Below are positions 19,047 to 30,640 of a DNA stretch of 64,000 nucleotides, piece after piece. The stretch spans positions 57,064 through 121,063 of the forward strand of contig BAXO01000001.1 of NCBI GenBank assembly GCA_001310555.1. Direction: 5' to 3'. Below the pieces are notes generated by a model, which ran no database searches, had not been told where the DNA came from, and worked only from the letters and a program-made list of their open reading frames with translations. The stretch comes from Bacillus sp. JCM 19058 (GTDB lineage Bacteria > Bacillota > Bacilli > Bacillales_H > Bacillaceae_D). The stretch's first letter is position 1. Every line of letters starts with the position of its first letter. The position numbers and the translations under genes were made by a program.

Positions 19047-20797
19047 TTAAGTGTTCTGATCAGACTGTCTGGCAATATGCCAGTTTCTTGCCTGTTCATA
19101 CTGGCTGTAAAGCCGGGCAAAAATTCCACCCGCCTGACGGAGCTCCATCGGTTTTCCGGCTTCTGCAATCCTGCCTGCTTCCAGGGCGACAACTTGATCT
19201 GCTGCTGCAAGTGTTGCCGGGCGATGGGCAATGACAATCACAGTCCTGTTGCGATCCTTGCCAGTCTGCCGATAGCGTCGCTTACAGCGCGTTCATTTTC
19301 AGGATCGAGCGCTGACGCGGCTTCATCGATCAGTACGATACGGGACTGCTTCAGAAAAGCTCTGGCAATCGAAACCCGTTGACGCTCGCCGCCGGACAGT
19401 CGTGATCCTCCTTCGCCGACGCGGGTGTTCCAGCCTTCAGGAAGCCGCTCAATGACTTCATCAAGCCGGGCAGCGCGAGCAGCGTCATCCAGTTCTTCTC
19501 GTGAAGCCTCCGGGCGGGCAAGTCGAAGGTTCTCTTCAATCGTAGAATCAAATAGATACACCTCTTGGAAGACAATCGCAATATTATTTAGCAAAATAGC
19601 AGGATCCAACTTTCGAACATCGCTTCCTCCGACACGCACGAGCCCGGTATCCGTGTCAAAGAAACGGGCAATAAGACGAGTGACCGTCGTCTTACCGGAA
19701 CCGGATGGCCCGACAAGCGCTGTAGTGCTCCCGGGTTGGCATTGGAACGAAACATTTCTTAATGCAGGCGTGTCGCCGTATGAAAAGGTGACGTTATCAA
19801 ATTCGATGGAAGCTTGTTTCAAGGCTTTTAATGCATTTACCGCCGTGGAAAGCGTAGGCGTATCGAGAATGGACTGGATACGAACAACAGCATTTTCCAT
19901 CGCCCGCAGCGCGCCGATAAGCTCAATCAAATTCCCAAGCGGCTCCAGAAAGCGAACGGCAAGCACCAGCACCACAAGCGTATCGGTAAAAGTGAGCGTT
20001 CCTGCCAGCAGCAGTTGCACGGTGAGTACCAGGATGGCAATAAACCCACCCAAAACAACCGCTGTATAGGTCAAATCCGGTATCATGGAACGGCGGAGGC
20101 CTCGTCGGTAAGATGCCCGGTGTTCATCCAGCGCTTCACGCATGCGCGCGCTTCCTGATCTGCCCTGTCCTGCTGCTCGTAATACCGTCTGCGATTGACC
20201 TAGCTCAATCGCTCGGCCGGCAATTTCCGCAGCGGCCTCTTCAAGTTCAATATCGGCTTCCGAAGCAATCCAACCTGCACGCCGCAGCGTAATTAGCGCA
20301 ATCGGGATGATGGCGAGGAAAACGAGAGCCACTCTCCAATCGATCAACCAGACAACGCCAATGATCGTCAGCGGGACCAGCATAGAAACGATAGCCGGTG
20401 CGCCGATGACAACAGCCAGCTGTGCTATATTACCGGCATCTGCGGTTACAGCACGAGCAAGCCTTGCCTTGTTGGTTGCTGTGAACCAGCCCAGGGGCAA
20501 GGTAGATACATAGTTCATAAGATGATGACGCAGTGCTGCAGCAAGATCCATGCTGGCCGAAAATCCGACAGGCGTTGCGATAATAGTTAGAATCCAGTAA
20601 GCGACAAGACCGATTAATCCGACAATCAACCATGGAGCCGCTGCTTGAAAATCAGGCTCTGCTTGCAGCAATGCCCTCAAAATCGGCACAAGCAACCCCA
20701 GCAGCAAACCTTGCAAAACTGCCAAAACAGCATGCAGAGATCCCAACCGCATCAGTATTCCACGATCCGACCAAAGCCGGTACAGTTTGCGAATCAT
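19047..20797 (-). CDS. ABC half-transporter, IrtB/YbtQ-like, copy 1 subunit B (frame-disrupted)
   Basis: About 583 residues: six-helix ABC exporter-fold membrane domain (1-320) with the LPLGWFTATNKARLARAV intracellular-loop region, then the nucleotide-binding domain with Walker A GPSGSGKTT, signature LSGGERQRVS and Walker B IVLIDEAASALD. The likely start is ATG at 20797 after AAAGGAG, overlapping the stop of subunit A (ATGA). An indel near 19240 puts the H-loop (VIVIAHRPATLAAAD) in another frame. It pairs with the gene at 20794 as a heterodimer. The fold resembles IrtAB/YbtPQ siderophore importers; the metal/metallophore role is inferred from the Fur box and neighbours. Confidence 0.8.
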
Positions 20798-22610
20798 TCG
20801 GATTCTCCTTTCTGCTGAGCTGCCCACATGCGGGAATATAATCCTTTGCGGGCAAGCAACTCGTTGTGGGTGCCTTTCTCCGCTAATTTTCCTTGATCTA
20901 ATGCGATAATCTGGTCCGCATTTCGGATCGTATGCAGTCGGTGAGCGATCACGATCACCGTCTTGCCTGCGGCAAGTTGGGCAATCGCTTCCTGAACAGC
21001 GGTTTCCCCGTCAGGATCAAGTGAGGCGGTCGCCTCATCAAGAACAACGATAGGCGCTCCGGATAAAATCGCCCGGGCAATGGTAAGTCGCTGCTTCTCG
21101 CCGCCAGACAACCCTCCGCTGCCACTGCCGAGAACTGTATCATAGCCTTGGGGCAGCTCCTCGATCACATGATGAATGTGCGCTGCTTGGCAGCTTCACG
21201 CACATCATCGTCACTGGCATGTGGACATCCGATACGAATATTTTCCGACACCGTATCACGTAGCAGCACAACATCCTGAAAGACGAGCGACATCGAGGAC
21301 AACAGCATGTCCGAGGTCATATCGCGAACGTCCACTCCACCGATACGTATCGCACCACTCGTCACGTCATAGAAGCGGGGAAGCAGGCTGGCCAGTGTTG
21401 TTTTACCTGCTCCCGAAGGACCGACGAGCGCGGTCACTGTGCCGGGACTACATACTGCATTAATTCCCTTTATGGCTTGGGTTATCCCGTCATAAGAGAA
21501 AGAAACGTTGTCCAATTCTACACTGTATCCTTCAGGCTGCTTAGGCTGTCCCGGTTCCGGCAGGGCTTTCCTGTTCAACAGTTCTTCAATGTTACTGGCA
21601 GCCACCCGGCCCTTTCGGATTCCCTGCCCCCCTTGGATCGCCGGTGTAATCGAGGTTGGAAGGCCAACACCAATGATCAAAAACGGCAGCAGGTTAGCCA
21701 TCGTTAAATGGCCAGCGGCCACGAGTGCCAGCCCGGCAATCATGACAACACCGAGCACCGTCATCTCCGAAGAAAACAGACGTGAAGCAGCGGAACTGTA
21801 CTTTGTTTCCGTCACCCAAGCGAGCATCGCGTGGGTATGCTCCTTCACGCAGTCGCGAAGCGCTCCATCATTCGTCCGCCTTTGCCGAACGCTTTAACCA
21901 CCTCGATCCCATCTGCATATTCCACGCTGCTGCACTGATCCGCCTTCAGCGTTCAGCAGTCGGGTCATATGGGTGGTTACGGAACGCATCGCGATCCGGT
22001 AGGACACCACCATAACGAGCAGCACAGCCATCGTAATCAAGCTCATTTGCCAATCCACCAGTAACAAATAAGTAAATCCTACGATCATCGCTACACCGGC
22101 TCCGACTAATTCTCCAAGAGCATGGGCAATCAGCTGGTGCATTTCTTCTAGGTCGTTCGTCATCCGTTTTTTGATCGCTCCCGATCCGCTGTCCCGAAAC
22201 CATCCGAGTGGAAGAATACCCAATTTACTAACAATGCGGACCCTAACGTCGTGAAGCAATTCCGCATCTGCATAATGCCCCAGCCGCGATGAAGCAAACA
22301 CAAACAATAGGCGCAGACATGCCCCAATAGCTCCAATGATTACCCACATCCAAATCATATTTCCGCTCACTTCTTGCGAACCCAGCATGTTGCGTGCAAT
22401 CTCCGCCACCGCAATATATGGTGCAAACCCGGCGGCGGCTCCTAGCGCTGACAGAATCGCACAGTATAAAAGCTTGAAGCGCACCGGCCGCAGCAAACGC
22501 CATAGCGCGTCCGATTTGGCAAGATGCTCTTTCCCTCCTTCTCCGCTAATATTAGGCGTCATATCTGATGCATGGTGACTGTGCGTATGATTGTTACCCA
22601 TGTTACCCAT
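20794..22610 (-). CDS. ABC half-transporter, IrtA/YbtP-like, copy 1 subunit A (frame-disrupted)
   Basis: About 605 residues. The likely start is ATG at 22610 after AGGAGGAG, giving a His-rich N-terminus (MGNMGNNHTHSHHASDM) that could bind metal. Six membrane helices follow, then a nucleotide-binding domain with Walker A GPSGAGKTT, signature LSGGEKQRLT and Walker B IVVLDEATASLD. Indels near 21850-21895 and 21165 split it into 21894-22610, 21165-21848 and 20794-21168. It is translationally coupled to subunit B. Its promoter has the shared MarR-type palindrome. It is a clear paralogue of the gene at 24555. Confidence 0.8.
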
Positions 22611-22672
22611 TTGTATTTGCTCCTCCTGTCCTATTGCAGCTGTATTAGCACTTAATAAGAGTAAAGAAAGTG

Positions 22673-22685
22673 TATAGCTACTATA
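22673..22685 (-). promoter_or_regulatory. MarR-type operator in promoter of ABC copy 1 (site 2)
   Basis: TATAGCTACTATA, embedded in a minus-strand promoter with TTTACA, an 18-base spacer and TATACA; the operator overlaps the spacer and -10 as at the other sites. It lies about 60 bases upstream of the start at 22610, so copy 1 has its own regulated promoter although it follows copy 2 on the same strand. Confidence 0.65.
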
Positions 22686-22818
22686 TGCTTCAGCTGTAAA
22701 ATTTCTTAAGCTTCTAGATTCTTTCTTTCGTTGTTTCATTACTTGGCTCATCATCTCTGGATCATTAGCCTTACTTGTCACTCTCAAAAATCCAAGAGCT
22801 CAACTTCCAAACGAGTCC

Positions 22819-24567
22819 TCATGGATTGGAGCGGATGCGCCAGCTTTGAGCCCTCTCGTATTGGTTATACAAACGGGCGAAAATCCCATCCTTTTTACGA
22901 AGCTCTGCAGGCACGCCGATTTCTGCTACTTTCCCCGCATCGAGAGCAACGACATGATCGGCGGCAGCCAGAGTGGAGGCCGATGGGCAATAATGATGAC
23001 AGTCCGGTCAGGATCACGTGCCAATCCGGCAATGGCTTCACTAATGGCCCGTTCATTTTCCGGGTCAAGCGCAGACGCCGCTTCATCGATCAGGACGATC
23101 CGGGCCTTCTTGAGGAAGGCCCGGGCAATCGATACCCGCTGACGCTCCCCGCCGGACAGCTGAGCACCAGCCTCACCAACACGGGTTTGCCATCCGTTCG
23201 GCAGCCGGGAAATGACCTCGTCCAAACGCGCCGCACGGGCCGCTTCTGCAAGCTCATCCTTTGTTGCGTCCGGACGGGCAATGCGCAAGTTCTCTTCAAT
23301 GGTCGTATCGAAGAGATAGACATCTTGAAACACGATCGCTATGTCACTCATTAAAACGCTATGGTCCACATCCCGAACATCCACCCCGCCGATCCGCACA
23401 CTTCCGGCATCGACATCAAAGAAACGGGCGATTAACCGCGTGACCGTTGTTTTACCAGAACCAGACGGCCCGACAAGCGCAGTCGTGCTTCCGGGCGGGC
23501 AGCGGAAATTGACGTTTGTCAGCACAGGTTTGTCACTGTACGAATAAGTGACATTCGTAAACTGAATATCCGAACGCTCAATTTTTTTTCACAGGATGAG
23601 GATTGCGCGGCAGAGATGGCGTATGCAAAACCGCCTCCACCCGTTTGGCCAAATAGTCCATGGCCCCAAGGCCGGAAGCGTGATCGATCATCCCTCCCAG
23701 CGGCTCAAGAAAGCGCACCGCCAACACCATTAGAGCTACAGTATCTGCCATGGAGAGTGTTCCCGAAAGCAGGAACTGTACCGCAAGAACGACTACAGCA
23801 ATAAATCCGATCATGACTACCCCGCTGTAGGACAGATCGGGAAACAGCATACGCTTTAACCCGTGACGGTAGCGTGTTCGATGATCAGCGAGCGCATCTT
23901 GCATGCGGACACTACCTGTAGTACTGTGACCTGCGGCCCGCAATACAGGCTGAGCTTGGCCGAACTCAATAGCACGACCTGCAACTTCGTTCGCTGCGAT
24001 TTCCATATCAGCGGAAACTTCGTCTACTGTTCGTCTGGAGCGCCGCAGCGCAAATAACGAAATGGGCAATGTCGCCAAAAGGACCACAGCTAAACGCCAA
24101 TCCACAAAGAAAGTGACGCCAACGATGGTTGCGGGCACAAGTACGCCCGTAATAGCCGGCGCTCCCACAGTGACGGTTAATTGGGAGAGAACACCCGTCA
24201 CGTTTGTAACGGTACGTACGAACTCTCCCTTGCGTCCGGAAGTAAACCAGCCGAGCGGAAGGGTCGTTACATGCTCCATCAGATGATGTCTCAGTTGAAC
24301 AGCAAGCTTCATGCTGGCAGCAAACCCGATGGGTGTAGCTAGCACGGTAAGCACTACATACAGGACGAGTCCGATGGCGCCGGCAATCAGCCAGGGAGCC
24401 GCCGCAGTGAAGTCAGGATTCGGTTGCAGCAGCGCCCTTAAAATCGGTACTAACAGTCCAAGCAGCAGACCCTGTAGAACCGCCAGAATCGCGTTCAACA
24501 GCCACATGCGAACGAGCAGACCCGGATTAGGCCATAATTTGTACAATTGACGAATCATCTTGAGCAT
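22819..24567 (-). CDS. ABC half-transporter, IrtB/YbtQ-like, copy 2 subunit B (frame-disrupted)
   Basis: About 583 residues, a close paralogue of copy 1 subunit B over its whole length (for example AILAVLQGLLLGLLVPILRA in both). Start ATG at 24567 (MLKMIRQLYKLW) follows GAAGGGAG. Membrane domain 23578-24567, nucleotide-binding domain 22926-23525 with Walker A GPSGSGKTT, LSGGERQRVS and LIDEAASALD. Frames break in a run of eight T near 23583 and again near 22980; the corrected C-terminus (IFARLYNQYERAQSWRIR) ends at 22819. Overlaps the stop of subunit A by 13 bases. Confidence 0.8.
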
Positions 24568-26392
24568 GCAGATTCTCCCTTCTGCTGAGCTTCCCACATC
24601 CGCAGGTACAAGCCATTTCGGGCAAGCAGCTGCTCATGCGTGCCCCGTTCGGCAAGACGGCCTCCATCGAGTACCAAAATTTGATCTGCGTTCTTAATGG
24701 TATGAAGCCGATGTGCAATCACTATGACGGTCTTGCCCATCGCAAGCTCGGCCAATGCATCCTGAACAGCCGCTTCGCTGTCCGGGTCCAGTGAGGCTGT
24801 CGCCTCGTCCAAAACGACAATCTCGGCACCAGACAAAATCGCGCGGGCTATCGTCAATCGTTGGCGTTCACCGCCTGAAAGACTGCCCCCTCCTGTTTCC
24901 AGCAGCGTGTCATAGCCTTTCGGAAGCCGTTCTATTACGTCATGAATCTGGGCTGCTTTGGCAGCTTCGCAAACCTCTTCATCCGAGGCATTCGGTCGAC
25001 CGATTCGAATGTTTTCCTTCACAGTGTCACGTAAAAGCACTACTTCCTGAAAGACCAGCGACATCGAAGAAAGCAGCTTTTTGGAAGCCATCTGGCGTAT
25101 ATCCACACCACCAATACGAATTGCGCCTCCAGTCACATCATAAAAGCGCGGCAGCAAGCTCGCGAGTGTGGACTTGCCTGCGCCGGATGGACCAACGAGG
25201 GCGGTTACAGTGCTAGGCACACACACCGCACGGATATCCGCTATTGCTTGGGTAACGCCGTCGTAAGTGAAGGAAATCTTATGTTTATCGATGCGATGGC
25301 CTTGCGGCTCCTGTGGCTTTGCCGGTTCAGGCATAGATTTAAGGGAAAGCAAGCTGTCGATGTGACCGGCCGACATACGCGCCATGCGAACGCCTTGGGA
25401 CCCATGGATCAGCGGTCCAAACGAGGTTGGCAGTCCTACGCCTACGATCAGGAACGGCAGCAAATCAACAACCGTAAGCAACCCTGTGTTCACAAAGGCC
25501 AATCCCGCGGCCAAAACCACACCAAGAATGACCATTTCAGAACCCAACACTCGATTTAATGCCGAGCTTCTACGATGTCCTGCCACCCAAGCACGATATG
25601 CTTCAGTGTGTTCATTCATCGCCTCATCAAAGCGGTTAAGTATTCTCCCTTCCGTTCCTCCAAACGTTTTTACTACGCTGATCCCGTCAACATACTCGAC
25701 ACTAGCGGAACTAATTTGTCCCTCCGCGGATAGAAGGCGGGACATGTGTTCAGGCAATGATTTCATTGCCATCTGGTAACTGATGAGAGCTAGTACAGGG
25801 ACTGCGAGAGTAACCAATGCCATTCGCCAGTCAATAAACATCAGATAGGTAACACCGACAATTAGCGAAGTGGCTGCGCCTACTACCGCTCCCAAAGCGT
25901 GCGCGAACAGTTCGTGCATCGCCTCCAGATCATCGGTCATCGCCTTCTTTACTTGTCCCGAACCAGAAGCTCGAAACCATCCTATAGGAAGCATGCCCAG
26001 CCTTCGCACGATTTTCACCCTAAGGTGATGCAGCATATCAGCATCAGCGTTATGACCTACGTGTGTCGATAATCCTAGCAAAATCAACGCAATGCTGCTC
26101 CGGCAGCTCCGATGCCGACCCATGTCCATACTGTGAATGCAACTTCCTGGAAGCTGGATGCGCTAAAAATATGCCGCGCGATTTCCACAATCGCTAAATA
26201 AGGGGCAAAGCCTGCCGCGGCACTGATCGCCGTCAGCACTGCGCAGCTGATTAAATGAAACCGTATCGGTCGCAGCATTCGGACGGTTTCCCCTATTGGC
26301 AGCATGCGAGCTTCTTCTCCATCCGTAAATCGGCTCGCTCGCTCACCTTCAGCCGAATGATTCCTCTCTCCTGAATGATGTTGTCCACCCAA
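24555..26392 (-). CDS. ABC half-transporter, IrtA/YbtP-like, copy 2 subunit A (frame-disrupted)
   Basis: About 612 residues. The likely start is TTG at 26392, eight bases after GAAGGAGG, giving MGGQHHSGERNHSAEGERAS, again with several His. The membrane domain contains LPIGWFRASGSGQVKKAM; the nucleotide-binding domain has Walker A GPSGAGKST, LSGGERQRLT and LDEATASLD. One indel near 26100 splits off the first membrane helices (26084-26392). Paralogue of the gene at 20794; forms a heterodimer with the gene at 22819. Preceded by the MarR-type palindrome at 26420. Confidence 0.8.
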
Positions 26393-26419
26393 TTTTCTAA
26401 CCTCCTTCAACCAAAAGAC

Positions 26420-26432
26420 TATATCTGCTATA
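26420..26432 (-). promoter_or_regulatory. MarR-type operator upstream of ABC copy 2 (site 3)
   Basis: TATATCTGCTATA on the plus strand (TATAGCAGATATA on the minus strand), flanked by AAGT/ACTT as at the other sites. It lies about 30 bases upstream of the start at 26392 and just past the stop of the solute-binding protein gene, so the pair can be transcribed separately from the importer operon. Confidence 0.6.
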
Positions 26433-26450
26433 TACTTTTTCTAAAAAAAT

Positions 26451-28066
26451 TTATTTTAGCTTGATTCCTGCTATTTCTATATCTGCCGGCTGTCCATTAA
26501 ACGTATAATTTTGTATTTTTTTTCAGGGTTAAACAAGGTCAATTCTTTTGTGTATGATATTGGAATCGGATTGGCGTTGTCATTGATTTCATTTAGAACA
26601 AACTCATAAATTTCCTGGATTTCTGTCTCCTCCGTCATTCCATTTAGTCGATTGATGAGCTCATTGCCATCCTCAACAAGCGCAAGACCCTGAGCGGCCG
26701 GACTGCCGTATCTTAATTCCGGCTTCATATTCGTCATGGAGGTATGCGGGTCCCAAGCTGAACCGTATGTCTGATAAAATGCGATGTCGAAATCCATTTT
26801 GGCGATCTCCGCATGAAACGCCATTTTTTTCCATTCCATTGGGCTGGATGTCCATACCAAGCTCCTTCCATTGAGCCGAAACAGTCATGAGAAGATCATC
26901 GATCATCGTATCTTCTTTGATATAAACGATTTCTCCCTCCAGCCGAACCCCATCTTTTTCCCGGATACCATCTCCCGCCACGTCTACCCAGCCTGCCTGT
27001 TCCAACATCGATTTTGCTTTTTCCAAATCATGCTCCTGCGGGATTAGCTCCACGTTACTGTAAGGCATCGCTGGATCAAACAGGCTGTTGGCCTTTGTTT
27101 CTATTCCGGCAAATATACTTTGAACGATTCCTTCTTTATCGATGGCATGGCTTGCTGCCAGTCGTACGCTCTGATCATCGAAAGGCGTTTTCGAGACATT
27201 AAAGGAAAGATAGCGGGTATTGCTTGCTATTCCTTCGGAGATCAGGCTCCGTATCCGGCATTTTTCATCGTATTAAAACGGTCGTACGACATCTGCCTAG
27301 TTCCTACAAGAATATCCACTTCGCCGTTTCGCAGTGCAAGTAGCTTGGTATCATTGTCTGGAATCACCTTAATATGAAAACGCTCGACCTCAGGCTCGTC
27401 ACCCCAATAATGCGGGTTTTTGACAAAAGTATAAGTGGTCCCATCTGTTTGCCCTTCATACATGTAAGGACCTGTGCCGAACGTAGCTGTTTTAAATGCC
27501 TCTCCCGGCGATCCATCCTCATTGAGCGCATTCGGTGAAACCATCGCCATCGGATTTTGCAAAGTAAAATCTTTTAACGCTCCATAGTAAGGATGGGTGA
27601 GATGCACTTCCACCGTATGGGGGTCAATTACGACAATTTCATCCAATAGAGCCGGCACGACCCCCATACTCCCTTTCATCGGTTCGAGGTTGTCCGGAAT
27701 GACCTCCAGATTTCGTTTAACCGTCTCTGCATCGAATGCCGAACCGTCCGAGAATTTCACATTTTCTCTAAGATGAAACGTATAGACCAAGCCGTCTTCA
27801 GAAATCTCCCACGAATCGGCCAGTCCGGGAACCAGTTCTCCATCTTTGTAATGGACCAGCGTTTCATAAAAATTGACCATGTAATGCATTGGGCCATGAT
27901 TGGTATTGACCGTTAAGGTTTCAATTGGATAAAAACCTCCTGCAAAGTTCCAGCTTTCCGTTAATGTAACCTCCTCCACCATGACGTCGCCGTCTACCTG
28001 AGAGCAAGCTGTTAAAGCAGCAATAAGCAAGGTCATCGCCGAAACAAGAACAACTGTCTTTTTCAC
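26451..28066 (-). CDS. Nickel/peptide-type ABC solute-binding lipoprotein, family 5 (frame-disrupted)
   Basis: About 538 residues. Signal peptide [21 protein letters not shown] with lipobox LTAC. Family 5 features follow: [39 protein letters not shown], then FGTGPYMYE and NPHYWGDEP. The C-terminal [15 protein letters not shown] is like the NikA-type QTYG.PYDPH motif, favouring a nickel or metal-chelate ligand over peptide. Indels near 27245, 26830 and 26515 split it; the corrected C-terminus ends [15 protein letters not shown] at 26451. It is the last gene of the importer operon at 28200-31590. Confidence 0.8.
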
Positions 28067-28199
28067 TTCAATTCGTCTCCTTTTTTTATTTCTACATTTT
28101 GCATAATTCGATTCCAGGAGCTTTCGGGTACCAATATATAGACGAACAAGGTCATTTCAATCTATAGGTTAATGATTGTAAGCCGCTTTTTGGATTTAT

Positions 28200-29027
28200 T
28201 CAAAATGCTTTTTTTATCGATGATACCATCGTCTGGCTGTTCCTGCGGTAATGCGGCGATTTCGGCGGAAGAGACTGAATGAGCTGCCTCGAATATTCAT
28301 GATGGAAATCATCATAGGAAGCCGCATGTTCGATCCGCTCCACGATAGAACCGTCTTTCATGACAAAAAGCTGATCAGCCATATAAAGCGCCACATCGAT
28401 ATCATGGGTAATAAACAGGAAAGCGCCAATGCCGTCATCCTTAAGCTGCAGGATCAAATCAAGTATTTCTTTTCGAACGGTGACATCGAGTCCGCTGACA
28501 GATTCATCAAAGACGATAAATTTCGGGGAAACACTCACTGCTCTTGCGATACAAACGCGTTTCTGCTGACCGCCACTCAGCTCATGAGGAAGACGCCCAA
28601 GCTGCTCTGAAGACAAACGCACTTTTTCCGCCAACCCCAAAACTTTTTGGCGCTCGGACGACCTGTCCATCTTCGTCAAGCATCGGATCGGCTCAGCGAT
28701 GGAATCGTAGGCTGACAATCGGGGATCGAGTGCGCTCTGTGCATTTTGAAGCACCATTTGTACCTCTGCTCTTTTCAATCGAAGCTCGCTCTGCCGCATT
28801 AGGGCCATATTTTTTTCCATCCAGGCGTATTTCACCGTTCGTCGGCTTTTCGATGCCCATGACAAGCCGGGCAAGCGTACTTTTTCCGCTCCCGCTTTCA
28901 CCCACCAGAGCGTAGCTTTTTGATAACAAAGCGCCAGCGATACTTGATGGACGGCATCGACCTTAAGCTTAGTCCCCTTGTTGTCCTTAACCATGTAATG
29001 CTTGGATACTTGTTTCAGCTCAATCAC
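28200..29027 (-). CDS. Nickel/oligopeptide-type ABC ATP-binding protein, second subunit (frame-disrupted)
   Basis: About 275 residues, NikE/OppF-like. The signature LPHELSGGQQKRV and Walker B FIVFDESVSGLD are in the main frame, but the Walker A region is read only in another frame (GESGSGKSTLARLVMG, in 28693-28929). Two nearly compensating indels, near 28918 (run of T) and 28810 (run of T), flank it. ATG at 29027 overlaps the stop of the first ATPase gene. Pairs with that ATPase to power the permeases at 29816 and 30633. Confidence 0.8.
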   Translation of the reverse strand: MIELKQVSKHYMVKDNKGTKLKVDAVHQVSLALCYQKATLWWVKAGAEKVRLPGLSWASKSRRTVKYAWMEKNMALMRQSELRLKRAEVQMVLQNAQSALDPRLSAYDSIAEPIRCLTKMDRSSERQKVLGLAEKVRLSSEQLGRLPHELSGGQQKRVCIARAVSVSPKFIVFDESVSGLDVTVRKEILDLILQLKDDGIGAFLFITHDIDVALYMADQLFVMKDGSIVERIEHAASYDDFHHEYSRQLIQSLPPKSPHYRRNSQTMVSSIKKAF

Positions 29028-29819
29028 ATGCGATTCTCCTTTCTCAACATACTGGCATCGAGCAGTTCTTTCGTATACGTTTGCCGCGGTGTAGCGAAAA
29101 GGTCATATACGGTGCCGCTCTCGATGATTTTCCCTTTCCGCATAACAAGCATATCGTCTGCAAGCTTTGCCGCCACGCCAAAGTCATGGGTAACCAAAAG
29201 CAGCCCGATCCCTCTTCTTTTCAGCTTTTCGAATTCCTCAAGCACCATGTGCTGATTTTTTACATCCAATGCGGTGGTAGCTTCGTCGGCGATAATGATG
29301 TCCGGTTCGTGGAGCAAGGCCAGAGCGATCATGACCCTTTGCAGCATCCCCCCGCTCAAAACATAAGGGTAGCTGTTTATCAGCTGCTCACAACGGGGCA
29401 GACTCATTCGTTCAAGTGCATGAATGCCAAGCTCATAAGCTTCTTTTTTTGCTTATTTTCCGGTGAGCCCTAATCGTCTCCACCATTTGGGAGCCTATTT
29501 TCACTGTCGGATTAAAGGCGGTCATCGGGTTTTGCACAATCATGGCGATGTTGCTTCCGCACAGTGCACGTATCTTTTTCTCGCTCATCCCAAGGAGCTC
29601 CATCCCTCTGTATCGGATGCTCCCCGAGATGTTGAACTTTCTAGAGTTCAATAACCGCATAATAGCTTTGCAGGTTAGTGTTTTTCCGCTGCCGCTTTCT
29701 CCGACTAAAGCCAACGCCTTCCCTTTCTGAAGTGAAAAGCTTGCATTCTTGACAATAGATTGATCAGGCGCTTGCTTAAGACGAATAAAAAGATGGCTCA
29801 CTTCCAATATTTTCTTCAC
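29024..29819 (-). CDS. Nickel/oligopeptide-type ABC ATP-binding protein, first subunit (frame-disrupted)
   Basis: About 265 residues, NikD/OppD-like. Walker A GESGSGKTLTCKA, Q-loop MIVQNPMTAFNP, signature LSGGMLQRVM, Walker B IIIADEATTALD and the H-loop LLVTHDFGV are all present. The frame breaks in a run of seven T near 29445; pieces are 29433-29819 and 29024-29407. The start at 29819 overlaps the stop of the permease gene. Confidence 0.85.
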
Positions 29820-30640
29820 TCGCTCACCTCCTCAGGTGAGATCAAATCTCTGAGCGCTTCTCCGAATAAATTAAAGCCCGCTGCTGTAATTAGCACACAC
29901 AGTCCTGGGTAAAAGACCAGCTTCGGGTAGGAATAAACGTTTGTTCTCGCTTCGTTTAGCATAGCGCCCCATTCCGGTGTTCCTGCTTCAAAGCCTAGCC
30001 CAAGAAAAGAAAATCCCGAAATCATGATAATCATGGCAGCGATTCCTGTACTCAAATACACAACAAACTGCGGGAAAATATTCGGTATAATGTGGTGGAA
30101 AACAATTCTATGATCACTACACCCGGCAATTTGGGATGCAAGGATATAGTCCTTGCTTATTTCCATGCGTGCATAGCTCCATACTACTTTGGCAAACCAA
30201 GCCCACAAGGAAAAAGAAACCGCCAAAAATATGCTTAAAATCCCTTGTCCCAGTACTCCAATCAGTGATAATACAATGACAAGCGAAGGAAAGGCCATGA
30301 AAACATCGCACAGGGTCAAAAACACTCTTTCCCAGCGTCCGCCTATATACGCTGCTGCCGTTCCAAGCGTTAATCCAACAGCTCCAATTACTAGCAGTGT
30401 TGGCACTGCAATCCCAAGTGAATAGCTCGCACCCATGAGCAGTCTGGATAACACGCAGCGTCCCAACTGATCCGTACCAAGCGGATATTGCTTACTTGCA
30501 GACATAAATCGATTTAACACATCAATCTTATTCGGATCATTGGGTGCGGCCACCGGAGCCAACACGGCGACAAGTATTACAAATGTGATTAATACTAGGC
30601 CAATCATCGCCTGCTTGCTTTTTAACAGCTTCTTAATCAT
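29816..30640 (-). CDS. Nickel/oligopeptide-type ABC permease, NikC/DppC-like
   Basis: Intact, about 274 residues. Short N-terminal OppC_N segment (MIKKLLKSKQAMIGLVLITF), six membrane helices, and the DppC-type sequence PLGTDQLGRCVLSRLLMGA followed by the cytoplasmic loop with the EAA-like region QIAGCSDHRIVFHHIIPN. Start ATG at 30640 follows GAGGTG. Overlaps both neighbours, consistent with a tightly coupled operon. Confidence 0.85.
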   Translation of the reverse strand: MIKKLLKSKQAMIGLVLITFVILVAVLAPVAAPNDPNKIDVLNRFMSASKQYPLGTDQLGRCVLSRLLMGASYSLGIAVPTLLVIGAVGLTLGTAAAYIGGRWERVFLTLCDVFMAFPSLVIVLSLIGVLGQGILSIFLAVSFSLWAWFAKVVWSYARMEISKDYILASQIAGCSDHRIVFHHIIPNIFPQFVVYLSTGIAAMIIMISGFSFLGLGFEAGTPEWGAMLNEARTNVYSYPKLVFYPGLCVLITAAGFNLFGEALRDLISPEEVSE

